A stretch of 64,000 nt of DNA, taken from positions 110,880,674-110,944,673 of the forward strand of contig CM061243.1 of the NCBI GenBank assembly GCA_030848705.1, given 5' to 3'. Both the position numbers and the translations under genes were made by a program. The notes under the pieces were generated by a model. That model worked only from the letters and a program-made list of their open reading frames with translations, did no database searches and was not told the origin of the DNA. Origin of the DNA: Heracleum sosnowskyi (Eukaryota; Streptophyta; Magnoliopsida; Apiales; Apiaceae). Of this stretch, positions 36,001 to 48,606 are shown piece by piece (position 1 is the stretch's first letter; each line of letters starts with the position of its first letter).

Positions 36001-37311
36001 ATTTAAAAGAATTAGAAAAATAAATAAATTGGTGCTACAATAAAAAAAATATTTATTAAAATTTAGATAATCACTTTACTGTTTGGGCTCTATCTTGAGT
36101 TTTAGACAACAGATTTTAACGATTTTACAGCTCATGCGAAGCTAACAAAATTATCTTTAATTTAATGATGGTTTAATAATTTTTATCTAACTGTAACTAT
36201 CCATAAACTAAAGAGAAAAGATAATTACGAATTTTTACATAAAGATTTCTATTCAATATAGAAAACCCATTTATAATTGGTTTAAATTATCAAAATACAT
36301 CTTTTAGTATTTAAATACTATCCTATTATTAATCAAATACAATTTTTAATATTACATCTAACGGTCCTCATCTATTTGAATATTTATAGTTTTATAATCC
36401 AACGGATCATATACTTTTGGTAGTACAGTGACCGATCAAAGTTTTGGATAAGATCTCCCTTTCCCTTACGCTTATTATATATAAGGAGTTAATTATATAA
36501 TACTAAGAATAAGAGAGATAATAATAGATTACTAACATAAGTTTAAGGATCGATTTTCATCTACGACATATTAGATAAAAAAAATTATATAAAAAGATAT
36601 ACAATTATACTAAAAAGTTTTCAACAATTATTAGTAAAAATATAATTTAAAAAATATCTTATTATATAATAAGATTAGAAAACAGAGTACTACGAGAGGT
36701 AGGATCACTTTCAATGTACGACATAGAAGTATTAAACAAGAAAATATAAGAAAAAAGGATATCTATTTCTTTAGCATGAAGGGTGCATACGTCCGGATAC
36801 GTCCGGTTCCTGTAAATTGTACACGAAATTTTAGGAAAAAAAGTAAACACCTGATGGTTGCAGACTTGCAGCTTACAAGTGACCACCTAATGCTCGATAA
36901 AGGAAAATATGAAAAATATTGCGCAAATATTAGCAAAAAAGAATATAAATACGCAAATCTCAATGTAGATTGTAGAATATCGTTGTTATTTACATTTTTA
37001 CCCTCAAACCACGATGAAGTGCTAATTTATACCTACTTACTTTTGTTATACGAGCTTATAGCTCATGCACGGATATTTTTAATATTTTTTAGTATATTAA
37101 TTCACAATTTTATTTTTAGTATTCATTATTAATTTAATTTAATTTAATTAATATTTATAATTAAAAAAATACGATTTTTTAAATATATTGTTGACGAATT
37201 TCTAACATTGCATTTTTGAAAAATAATAATTTATCTATTAAAATATAAAATATTACTTAATAGTATGTTCAACAGTTCTCATTTATTTATTTTAAGATAC
37301 AATGTTTCCTA

Positions 37312-37353
<42 letters not shown>

Positions 37354-37720
37354 AACAATTTTTTCTTTTTTAATGGTATTATACCGTGATAATCAAAATT
37401 ATGGATTAAATATATACGGATTCTTTTGTGAATAAATTATTTCGGGTTGCGTTTACCCTGTGCAAAACATTTATATTTTATGTATATTTATTCAAATTTA
37501 TATGATTCAGAATTTGAATTCTTTGATTTAATATGAATCAATATCTCGATCTTTGGTTGAACAATTACAATCTAACTGGAACTACCCATAAATTGATGAG
37601 AATTCTATTCGATATAGAAAACTCATTTATATTTGGTTCAAATTATCAAAATAAACATTTTAGTATTTAAATATAATCATATTATTAATCAAATATACTT
37701 TTTAATATTAGATAACAAAA
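33005..37720 (+). repeat. Six degenerate copies of a ~230-270 bp repeat
   Basis: A segment with the landmarks ttatctttaatttaatgatgg, a gaattctattcaatatag motif, tttaaattatcaaaatacac, and aatattagatctaac recurs in the same orientation near 33005, 34485, 35225, 35725 (shorter), 36135 and 37555 (shorter). Spacing is irregular. Several copies are preceded by a shared gggctctatcttgagtttt segment. Confidence 0.7.
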
Positions 37721-38992
37721 AATAATTTATCTATTAAAATATAGAATATTATTTGATATTATGTTCAACGGTTCTCATTTATTTTTTAAGATACAATGAT
37801 ATTTACTTTTTTGTAGTACAATTGCGCCTTAATGATCAAATTTTGTTGATTATATGATATTTATATTACAGTATTATAAGCATGTTAAAGACTTTTTGTA
37901 ATTTGTAATTTTAATTATCCAAACTTTTTTACTACTATAGTAGATTATAAAAAAATAAGTTGAGAACCATTAGTTATTACAAAATGGCTGGTTCGAATTC
38001 TGTCAACAACATAATCCCATCAATTTCATATTTCATTATATTTTATAATTTATTTTATTACTAACAAAAAAACATATATTAAAACATAAATAAAAAAATT
38101 AAATTTTATAAAAAATAAATTAACAAATTATATTTATTTATATCCTTATTATATATTATATACAATTGGAGTAAATGACATAATTTTAGAGTATTACTAA
38201 AGGTCAAGGATTCACTAACAATATATATTAAATCAAAATTTTATAACTCTAAAAGAATTTAAAAAGGTGCAATTTTCAAATTACATCTATAACATATTAA
38301 TTGTAATATTATTATCAAATTTAAGAATAAAAAAAGTTGAAATTTTGAAATAATTCATTTCTCATCATTTATGCTAACAAATGGAAGCTCAACGAAATAG
38401 TTTCTAGCAAACCGGCATATTAAAATAGTGCCTCTGAAATTGGAATCTCTAAAATTAGCGAGGGAGACAAACTTTGAATCTTGGATGTTGTAACGAGATG
38501 AAATCCGTCTATCTAATTGATTACATTCAATTGATCTTCAAATAACATGATTCAATTGTGAATCAACAAATAATTACACTGTACGAATTTTATTCAAGTA
38601 TAATTAAAAATTAAAAAAAAAATCAATAATCATTTGTATTTAAATATATTATTTTCAGCTTTTATTAGTTTTTCCAGTTTCAGTTCCTTCCCATTTGTAA
38701 CCATTTGTAACTTTCAATTTGTGGGCATTCTCTTTTTCAGACATTAAATTTTATTGTCTAAACTTTCGAGGACACATTGCATGATTTTTTGAATGAAAGT
38801 TCTCGCTAACGAAGATTATTGTACTCGGATACAATTCACTAATGAAATCGTATCTTTTGTAAATATAAGTTAAAAATTCAATTTTAATCAACGTACAAAA
38901 TCTAATATTAAATAGTTCCAAAACTCCGAATTTGATATCGAATCTCATCAATAACGATATATATATCTATGTATTAAATAATAATAACGAAA

Positions 38993-39385
38993 ATACGGTA
39001 TAATATATAATTTGGTTAATTTCTACCTTTTTTGTTAATGCTTTCATTTTTTCGTATCCTTTAATATTAATTAATTTTAAATAAATAAAAACAAATTACA
39101 ATATATTTGTTAGTAACCAATGTCGATTAACTCACCTCTTCTATACACCCAAATTCTGCAAAACTCTACACTAAACTATATTAAGCAAAATATAGGGTAA
39201 TTTGTAATTTGGTTAATCATATTTTTTTTCGTTTAACTCCGCTCTTTTTTGATACTCTTTAATATCAATTAATTTTAAATAAACATAAACATAAACAAAA
39301 TCGCAATATATGCATTAATAATCATCTACCGAGTATCAATTAACTCACCTCTTTTACATATCAAATTCCGCTAAACTCACCTTAA
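38993..39385 (+). repeat. Tandem pair of ~190-bp AT-rich units
   Basis: 38993-39180 and 39186-39385 both run from an acggtataatatataatttggtt-like start, through tttaatatyaattaattttaaataaa, to cgattaactcacctctt...caaattc. They are diverged direct repeats without coding content. Confidence 0.7.
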
Positions 39386-39697
39386 ACAATCTATAATATT
39401 AAAGGTCGTTCAATATGGAATTTTAAGATTCGATTTCTACCACCAACATATTAAAATTTACATTTAAAATTTCATTAACCACGTACTATTAAAATTATTA
39501 AAAAGCTAAAAAAGCATATATTATTTAAAATTATTATATAATAAAAATAATTAAACATAACATGTGCTTCGCACGGGCTATAAGCTATTACAAATGAATA
39601 AGAGTAATTTTGTAAAAACATAAATAATTTGCCTATTAACAAATTTTTTAGACCCAGTTTTCTCTTTAAGTATTATAATGTTTAATATATAGTATTG

Positions 39698-39700
<3 letters not shown>

Positions 39701-39730
<30 letters not shown>
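39701..39730. repeat. (TA)n microsatellite
   Basis: About 30 bases of TA between the Helitron-like block and DC1 copy B. Confidence 0.9.
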
Positions 39731-39731
<1 letters not shown>

Positions 39732-39830
39732 GTATTTCTCTAGTCATTTTTATTCTTTTTCAGATGGCAATTTATAGACTTGACATTTTTGAATTAGATT
39801 TGATAAAATCTGAGATGATAACTTGTATAT

Positions 39831-40237
39831 AGTCCAAGATAACTTGTTTGAATTAAGTCTGTTACCTCTAAATTAATACAATTATGACAAGAATCATTCC
39901 TAATAACCATCTAAACATCTCTGATTTCTATGTAGAGCCAATAAAATCCAACAAAGAAGCCAAGTGTCCATACATAAAACCTTTCATGTAATGGTTCTCA
40001 AGTTTTACTATATGTGGTATTAATATAGACAATTCTTGAGAGCAAATGAAAGGAGAAGTTGTGAGAAATTTTATTGGACTTGATCAAATGTTGATATTAT
40101 GAAGGAACAACTGTCGTTTTTCTACTTTGTTGAGTACATTTCTCTAACTATAAAGTAGAAAAGAGAAACGGAATAAGAAGATATAAACATCTCGTGGGAA
40201 TAGATATATCTTTTTTTCTCTTATAGAAGCCTCAAAG
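39831..40237 (+). other. 5' flank of DC1 copy B, duplicated upstream of copy C
   Basis: The run from gtttgaattaagtctgttacc through tctatgtagagccaataaaatcc, gagcaaatgaaagga and gtgagaaattttattggacttgat matches 48156-48460 upstream of copy C with moderate divergence. It marks the extent of the segmental duplication and probably contains the DC1 promoter. Confidence 0.75.
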
Positions 40238-41130
40238 ATGACGATGCATCATTTTAATCATCAGGCTCACACCCATACGTTGAAAGATGAAGTTGTTGCG
40301 GGTAGAAACCTATGTGTTATGCTTGTGATAAACCAATCATGACAACTGTACAAGGCTCTGCATTTACTTGTACTAGTTGTGAAGGTTTCTGTTGGAAATT
40401 TTGGGATTTCCTAGTCTGCAGAATATACACAAATCATTCAAGATGAATTCAGTTAGTCATGAATAAACTCTACCCGTAGTATAAACAAATCTAACAATAA
40501 ACTTATCACGTAAATTAAACTACTGATAAAAGGATATGGTTGTTCTTGATGGGGTGAGGCACATGTAAACGATGCCCTAAGGAAACGTGCCCCTTCTCGT
40601 GCAAGGTTTCAATGGCAACTCCTTAGCGGTACAACACCCAAATCGATTTTTCCTTTCCTGTGCACGAACGATAAAGAATGCAACAAAGATTATCCGATGC
40701 TCCAAAATAACAATCAAATATATTATATATATATATATATATGTTTATATAAATAAAGAATGTATGTAACTTAATCGAGAAAAAGCCGGGCACAACAGGT
40801 TTTGACAAGAAAATAGACGGATTAAGCAGTAGAGAAAATAAGTATGTAAGCCGGTATTTTTTCTACACTCAGTATGTCTGAAAAGCCCTCCTTTTATAAG
40901 GGTTAAAACTAATAACTGATGTAAAAAATTAATACTAAGATTATTGTAATTTAAGACCTCAATTTTGTAACTGCTTTGCAACGTCAGGAAAAATAATGAG
41001 TGAAAGAAAAGAAAATCAAATCTTTGACTAGTCAGATATTGTTAATTGCATATATGGTAAAAATAATAATAAGGTTAGACAAACCCTCAAAATTTTATTT
41101 TTTATATAGATATTATACAAATATCCAACA

Positions 41131-44100
41131 ATGCCCCGCAAAAAATAAAATTTTAAGAAAAGAAGAACAATATAACAAATACAATATGGAGCTCTTTTTA
41201 TTATGTATTCAATACGGGTAGCTTCCGGCTTGGAACCCGCACCTAGTGACATTTGTCGCCGTTTGAAGAAACGAAGTGGACTACGCCTGGAACTTGAATC
41301 TTTTAACCAAACTTTGACAAAAACACTCATAATACGGAAAATCTATTGTTAGGGCTTGCGCTATAATGACCATGCGCAATAACCGACTCATGAGAGTTTT
41401 AGAGATTAGCCCGTACCTCATAGTTGCGGCCACACAACACCTCTCACGTAGGTAAGTCCTCAAAGGTATTATTGAACGGAAAAATACCTTGCAAATTCTG
41501 CCTTAAGACTTATCAAGAGTACAATACTCAACCTTACCGTTCACTATATGAGCACTTCATCATCATAGGAATGGGGAAGAAGAATGTATCTATGTACATC
41601 TTCTTAGGAGTGTCACTCCTTATATTGAAGGCTCGCATGCAATCATCTATCCAGCTTGTTTCTACCCTTGGAACTTATAAAACAAGTAGGGTTGCCACTG
41701 TCGATGATGCAAAATTATGGGCTTATTCCCATTCCCCTCGATGAATCTAGGACCTCTTATATTCCTAGATAGACCCATTGTCTCACAGACAAATAATCAG
41801 GGTCAAAAATAATATTCTTAATATCATGGAGCATGCTTCCAAATCTTCGACCGGTCTTTACTTTGTCAACAAATTTCTGTTGCAATTCACAAACACCAAA
41901 AACTAACATACAATGTTAGAAAAAATAGAAAGTATTTAGTGGTATTAAATTCCTTGTACCACACATATCATTTGACAGCTCCAAGTCTTTTGTCAACCAT
42001 TTAAATCATTTTCATGCATGTTTTAACTTTAGAACAACAAAACTAAGCAAAATATTAGCGACAACAAGAGTAATTTAAACTCCAAAAGATATTGAAATTT
42101 TATAACTCTTTGTCATATTTGTGGTATTCAATTCATGAATCTCAAATTATGACATCAAACTCTGATCTGCATTACGTGCTTAATTATCTGTACTAGTATT
42201 TTGCACATGCAACAACTCAGCAGAAACGTTAGTATCACAATATAAAATATGAACAAAAGTAATGAATTTAAATGCATAAGTTATAACTGAATGTCGAATT
42301 ATAAAATCATTGAGCCTATAGAATGCATTGCCAAAGACATATATTCCAGGCATAATAAGAGTGCCTGGTTAACTAGATGCTAGCACACAAGAAAAATTCT
42401 TACAGAAACTTTCAGGATCTTTTTTATTCCACCGTAACTTTACACAGCTTAGATGGAGCAATGTACCAAGTTACCAAGATTTAAATTTTGGCCAGAAAAA
42501 ACTGCCTCTCAAGCTACATGCTTCCTTGCAAAGCTGCATAAGCTATTATATTCTCAAAATAATATAATTGTCTCTCGATAAACACTTACAGTGACCGTGT
42601 GAACATATATACATCCAAACACAAGCATGGTAGCTATGCATATTATGCCACACTTATCATGTTCTGCAAATTTAGATAAAAATAAATAAATAAATAAACC
42701 AAAGCGAAATGTTGGATACGAGATTACATGGCAAATTTGCAGATCTACATAAAATAAGAGATTTTCGATTCACGTATTTTGTGCGTGTGTCATAGAAGAG
42801 GGTCTAATGATAATAATTATAAAGAAGTTACCATTTGAAATATATGTTAGCAATGAGCACTTAAGTTAATGTTAATCAAAGAGGCAATTCGATTACTATG
42901 GAACATAAACAGATAGTTGACCATTTCTCAGCAAATACAAGTAACTATGATTGTTGTTATTAAACTCTCTGTTCATACTCCTTTTTCACCTTGATAAAAT
43001 GACTGATTCAAACAATATACAGAGTCAACAAATTAATTTAACAAATCAGGGCACAACTAAACAACTGAAGCAATTAAATATTTTGAAACACACAAGTAAC
43101 TAATGAATATTAAATTAGAGGCTAAGGATAGAAATAGCCTGATGAGGTTTGAACTGTTGTCATTCCTTTTCTTAGCAAACCACAGAATATCTAAACTTGT
43201 CCCCATCATTCTTCATTTTATTCATCTCCTTAGGATTCAAGTAGTCTTGGTAATACACACTGGACCAAATAACCTGTAATAGGAGATAGATCCACATTTG
43301 CGATATCATTTAATAATTATGCCAGTTGCAATTCTTTGACCAGGTCCTTTATCAAGAAGTTTCTGTTAACACTCAAAAACACCAAGGCTAAACAAAATGT
43401 TAGCTATAACATAAACTATAAAGTGGTAATTTTCTTTGACCACGCAAAGTTCCATAATATGCCATTAGCAACAGCAACAACTATAAGATTGATTCTGTCA
43501 TCAAGGTTCCAAAAGACTTAAGAAATTTTAAAAACCCAGATTCTGTCATCAAACAATTGATCAATTTATAACTTATCAGTAAATATCTATTCACCTGTCC
43601 ATTTTCGTAGTTAAAAATTGGTTATTCCGACAAGTCAGTATTAATATTAGAATTACGGAGAACATAATGGAATGAGAGTTTCCTGCCTAGTAGCATAAAA
43701 CAAACTACAAACTTTAGGGTCGTCCATTTTAGTAGCATAAAACAAACTACAAACTTTAGGGTCGTCCATTTGGAGCCTTGCTTTCTAATACCTCATCATT
43801 ATTTAGTAACAAGTCATCCAAGAGAAAGACCAATTTGAGATATTCCTTTCTACAACAGTATTGATTTCATATTACTGCAACAAAAGCTTGTAAATAAACT
43901 TTCAGATTTTGACAACATATAAGTGTACGACCTTAAAATATTAACATGGCAGAAAAGCCACTAATAATAGACTTGTTAGAGCCGAAACTCATCTCTAAAC
44001 ATGAAAAATAAAATAAAATAAAAAACATGCATCAAACTTCACCATGGTCGGAACAATTTTATTATATCATTAATATATGATACTTACAAGCCTCGTGCAT

Positions 44101-44668
44101 TTTTAAGTACAAAAGTAATCTACATGTTATACCTAACAATTAGTCCAGGCAGTACCGACAAGTGCACACTAAGACACCAGGAAACATAAATATGTAAAAA
44201 GGCAAACTCCTTTGCATCCCAGACTTAATAAAAATAAAAATAAAAGCAAGGAGTAGAAAACTTAAAATGTATATACTAAACTACACATACATATTATCAA
44301 ATAATACTGGTATGGAAAAGGTTGTACGAGTTGGTGTTGTCAAACCGAAACGAATTACTAATCCCAAATTAAGTTTCTGGACAACCAGATTTTAAGGAGC
44401 AATAAGAAATGACTTCATTGAACAATAATTGGTGGTCAATCCTGGTGATCTTTAACACCTGTAACAAGGTTGCTCAAACAAAAATTCTCATAAATTAAAA
44501 TTTCACACAATTGACGTTTCGTAAGAATCTAATAAATACCAAAAACACAAAAATACTTAGGTTGTTACAAGTTTCACATTTTTTAGCCAAATTAATAAAT
44601 CCATGGTAAGAACCAAGGTAGTTGTAGGCTAAGAAATTGACAAGGTAACAAATCACGCTTCCTTAGAA
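41131..44668. other. Interior of the LARD-like element; content unrecognised
   Basis: 41200-41760 has higher complexity and short open frames on both strands (e.g. 41424-41744 plus, 41281-41463 minus) without a domain I know. The remainder is AT-rich. Two loosely similar segments, 41850-41925 and 43340-43410, share a tttctgtt...caaacacca motif. A 42-bp direct repeat lies at 43689-43772. Confidence 0.6.
43689..43772. repeat. 42-bp tandem duplication
   Basis: Two adjacent, virtually identical units start agtagcataaaacaaac and end gggtcgtccattt. It is a recent slippage-type duplication inside the LARD-like element. Confidence 0.93.
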
Positions 44669-45951
44669 TGTTGGAAATTTTGGGATTTCCTAGTCTGCAG
44701 AATATACACAAATCATTCAAGATGAATTCAGTTAGTCATGAATAAACTCTACACGTAGTATAAACAAATCTAACAATAAACTTATCACGTAAATTAAACT
44801 ACTTATAAAAGGATATGGTTGTTCTTGATGGGGTGAGTCACGTGTAACGCTGCCCTAAGGAAACGTGTCCCTTCTCGTGCAAGGTTTCAATGGCAACTCC
44901 TTAGCGGTACAACACCCAAATCAAATTTTCCTTTCCCGAACGATAAAGGATGCAACAAAGATTATCCGATGCTCCAAAATAACAATCAAATAGATTATAT
45001 ATATGTTTATATAAATAAAGAATGTATGTAACTTAATCGAGAAAAAGCTGGGCACAACAGGTTTTGACAAGAAAATAGAAGGATTAAGTAGTAGAGAAAA
45101 TAAGTATGTAAGTCGGTATTTTTTCTACACTCAGTATGTCTAAAAAGCCCTCCTTTTATAAGGGTTAAAACTAATAACTGATGTAAAAAATTAATACTAA
45201 GATTATTGTAATTTAAGACCTCAATTTTGTAACTGCTTTGCAACGTCAGGAAAAATAATGAGTGAAAGAAAAGAAAATCAAATCTTTGACTAGTCAGATA
45301 TTGTTAATTGCATATATGGTAAAAATAATAATAAGGTTAGACAAACCCTCAAAATTTTATTTTTTATATAGATATTATACAAATATCCAACAGTTTCTTC
45401 CTTCATAAGATAAGATAAGAGCTGTGCGGAATTGCCAACACAGATTAATCACCATAGGCACAACAAGCATTCCCTAATTCTACTCCGGCGGCTCTTGTTA
45501 TCTGGTTAAATGGTCTGTAAATATATATCTTGTGTCCAACTTTCTGCTATTTGTGTTTCAATAGCTTATGAATTATCTTGTTTGAATTAAATCTGTTGTT
45601 GGAGGAATTTCGTAACAACCCAAATCGGAGGTTGCTGAAATAACGAATTATGAAAATAGGGGGATTTGGGATTTTTGGATGTTTGGGGCTGAGCTCGTAT
45701 GATGACTCCTCAGAAATTGAATAGTGGGTTCTTTCTCTTTCTCTTTCCCGAGTGTCAATTGTCGTGTACCACTGTACCACTGTGCCACTGTACCACTGTA
45801 CCGCTGTTGTCACTGTACCATACAAGGTGCCTACGTACCCATTTATATAGGGATCAAGCCTCACGTAGTTCTTGGAAAACAAGTCATTGGATAAGTTCAT
45901 TCAGTCCAATCCCATAAGATAGTCAAGATTTATGTTCCCATAAACAGCTCA

Positions 45952-46143
45952 AGGATTATCAATCCTCTTCAAGTTCCCATAAATAGTCCAAGGATTATCA
46001 ATCCTCTTCAAGTTCCCATAAATAGTTCAAAGATTATCAATCCTCTTCAAGTTCCCATAAATAGTTCAAGGATTATCAATCCTCTTCAAGTTCCCATAAA
46101 TAGTTCAAGGATTATCAATCCTCTTCAAGTTCCCATAAATAGT
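45952..46143. repeat. 39-bp tandem repeats in the left LTR
   Basis: About five head-to-tail units of aggattatcaatcctcttc plus agttcccataaatagttca. The same array is in the right LTR at 47742-47932. A shorter array based on ccactgta (45764-45820) lies nearer the LTR start. Confidence 0.93.
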
Positions 46144-47741
46144 CCGGTCTTCACACGTTTTCCTACAATCTCGCGGCATCTCCGCATTTCTTTCCATGAT
46201 TTGAAAAATATCGTTTGAAGATATTTTCCGTTATTCGTCGATTGAGATTGATTCTTTCCTCGTTTCAGGGGGAGGATATTACTTAGTGATAAAGCAATTA
46301 ATTATTAATCTGAATTAATAATTATTAAACAGAGAAATTTGGACTATGCCAAAATATGGCATAACAACAAGCCCCCAGTTCTTCAGTGTAGCTTGCTGCA
46401 GTGGAGAACTAAAAATCTTCAAGCTTCCAAATTTCTTCGGTCGACGCTTTTCAAGTGTCATTGTCCACGAGCCCCCGAGCTGAGGCTTTAATAAGATACT
46501 CAATTTCAAATGTCAGGCTTTCAGCCCATATCACGTCCAGTCCCACATGTTTTCCTACAATCTCGCGGCATCTCCGCATTTCTTTCCGTGTTTGTAGGAA
46601 TGTTCCGTGCCAACCAAGAAATATCCATCTACCAATGGACCTTCAATAATGTAATTTTATTCATGGACTCTCCTCTGAGAGTAGGGTCTTCAATATTAAT
46701 CCTCCTTGGAAAAGAGAGCTTTCGAAAACATTACCCTTATCAGATAAGGACCTTCCACACTTATTTTTGTCCATGCACGAGCTATTGAAGTAATCAAATC
46801 ACGCGCTACGAATATTGCATCACAATTCTTTAACATCTTCATGATTCAGATTCTGTCCAGATCTGTTTTTTTACCTTTCTGACCCTGTAAACGATGTTTT
46901 CTTCGAAAACACAAAACATAAAAGTTGTAGAAAACGAAAAGATATTTCCGATGATATATGGCTCGTCAGAAACAGACTTATAATGAATTGGGAATCAAAT
47001 AAAACATCTGCTGATTAACTTTTCAATACTGAAAAACGAGATCTGATTATGTTTTGTGATTTCGAGAATAGATCGAAACATATTCTCAGAAAACACCAAG
47101 AACGAAAGTTGTAGGAAATCACGAAAGATTTCCGGATCATAAAAAATCATCAAAATCTGACATGTATTAAATTTACTACGAATTTTATAAGATAACTTAT
47201 GTATACGGACAAAAGCATAAGAAAACTTATCTTAATTTTGAAAAGAATCATGAATCACCGCCTCCATCATTCTGCTCCTCCATTGAAACCGCTCCAGATC
47301 CATAATAACCCCCCTTGCGTATGATGTAGATGATTTGATTGTCCTCCACAATCAAAAAATAATCCTCTCCTTCTAGCGCCAATTGTTGTTGGAGGAATTT
47401 CGTAACAACCCAAATCGGAGGTTGCTGAAATAACGAATTATGAAAATAGGGGGATTTGGGATTTTTGGATGTTTGGGGCTGAGCTCGTATGATGACTCCT
47501 CAGAAATTGAATAGTGGGTTCTTTCTCTTTCTCTTTCCCGAGTGTCAATTGTCGTGTACCACTGTACCACTGTGCCACTGTACCACTGTACCGTTGTTGT
47601 CACTGTACCATACAAGGTGCCTACGTACCCATTTATATAGGGATCAAGCCTCACGTAGTTCTTGGAAAACAAGTCATTGGATAAGTTCATTCAGTCCAAT
47701 CCCATAAGATAGTCAAGATTTATGTTCTCATAAACAGCTCA

Positions 47742-47932
47742 AGGATTATCAATCCTCTTCAAGTTCCCATAAATAGTCCAAGGATTATCAATCCTCTTCA
47801 AGTTCCCATAAATAGTTCAAAGATTATCAATCCTCTTCAAGTTCCCATAAATAGTTCAAGGATTATCAATCCTCTTCAAGTTCCCATAAATAGTTCAAGG
47901 ATTATCAATCCTCTTCAAGTTCCCATAAATAG
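47742..47932. repeat. 39-bp tandem repeats in the right LTR
   Basis: Same unit and copy number as in the left LTR. The arrays have not drifted apart, in line with a recent insertion. Confidence 0.93.
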
Positions 47933-48606
47933 TCCGGTCTTCACACGTTTTCCTACAATCTCGCGGCATCTCCGCATTTCTTTCCATGATTTGAAGAATA
48001 TCGTTTGAAGATATTTTCCGTTATTCGTCGATTGAGATTGATTCTTTCCTCGTTTCAGGGGAGGATATTACTTAGTGATAAAGCAATTAATTATTAATCT
48101 GAATTAATAATTATTAAACAGAGAAATTTGGACTATGCCAAAATATGGCATAACAAAATCTGTTACCTTTTACAACTTTTTTATTTTGTTAAATTAATTT
48201 AAACACCAAACAAAATTTATAAATTCATAACTAGTTGTTCCTCATAGCCATTTAAACATCTCAGTATGGTTTCTATGTAGAGCCAGTGATATCCAACAGA
48301 GTTGCCAACTGTCCATGCATTAATTCTTCCATGTAATCGTTCTGGAGTTTTGCTATTGGTGGTATTAAATATGGACAAATTTATAGGTGAGAGCAACAAT
48401 GAACAAGCAAATGAAAGGAAAGTAGTGAGAAATTTCACTGGACTTGATTAGATGTTGATATCGACAAGGGACTGATGTTTTTTTCTAAATTTCAACCTTT
48501 GAAAAAGTCTATCACTGAGTACATTTATCAGCTATAAACTACAAATTACAAAAGAGTAAAGGATGAAGAAGATAAACATATTTGTGGATTTTAATTGAAG
48601 CCTACA

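Larger units (their letters stand above)
32675..39588 (+). mobile_element. Large Helitron-like AT-rich block (possibly several nested elements)
   Basis: It starts TCTATACTATTATATTAAAG after an A and ends with gtgcttcgcacgggctataagcta before a T, both typical of plant Helitrons, though the last bases are ctat rather than ctag and the hairpin stem is short. A second start-like motif lies at ~33695. The interior is nearly all AT-rich, with six diverged copies of one repeat, a (TA)n run at ~37314-37350, and a tandem pair at ~38993-39385. The open frame at 36776-37132 has no domain. I cannot exclude that the two ends belong to different elements. Confidence 0.45.
40390..45392 (-). mobile_element. 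Non-coding LTR retrotransposon inside DC1 copy B
   Basis: Two direct LTRs, 40390-41130 (741 bp) and 44669-45392 (724 bp), both begin TGTTGG and end CCAACA. The target duplication is gtttc (40385-40389 and 45393-45397), taken from the DC1 codons for Gly-Phe. LTRs differ by a (TA)n run, a few-base deletion and scattered changes, a few percent by eye. The 3.5-kb interior has no gag or pol. A purine-rich tract read on the minus strand (GCGGGGCAT) abuts the left LTR, which suggests minus orientation. No clear primer binding site was found. It is best called a LARD-like element, mobilised in trans. Confidence 0.88.
40238..45515 (+). pseudogene. DC1 domain protein, copy B, split by an LTR element
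   Basis: ATG 40238 begins MTMHHFNHQAH, like copies A and C. A one-base frameshift follows at the aacctatgtgttatgc stretch. The first CxxC zinc ligands (CYACDKP, CTSCEG) remain visible in the shifted frame up to 40389, where an LTR retrotransposon of 5.0 kb is inserted. The coding match resumes at 45398 (FLHK...CAELPTQINH) with a small internal insertion and more frame damage, and ends near 45515. There it joins 3' UTR sequence directly, so the last two thirds of the gene are deleted. It is a non-functional tandem copy. Confidence 0.9.
45594..48155 (-). mobile_element. Young non-coding LTR retrotransposon (2.56 kb)
   Basis: LTRs 45594-46366 (773 bp) and 47384-48155 (772 bp) begin TGTTGTTGGAGG and end GGCATAACA. 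They differ by only about three substitutions and one base in a G run, which implies a very recent insertion. The target duplication is aaatc (45589-45593, 48156-48160). On the minus strand, a primer binding-like TTGGCGCTAGAAGGAG follows the right-hand LTR (47368-47383), and a polypurine tract AACTGGGGGCTTGT precedes the left-hand one (~46367-46380). The interior is only ~1.0 kb with no gag or pol, so it depends on a partner element. It sits in the 3' flank of DC1 copy B. Confidence 0.93.

Noticed and set aside
36776..37132. 118-codon open frame inside the AT-rich block
   Set aside because: No recognisable domain, no leader or splice context, and it lies within a degenerate repeat region; chance frame.
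45547..45900. 117-codon minus-strand frame, repeated at 47373-47690
   Set aside because: Both are translations of the same LTR; no gag-like domain.
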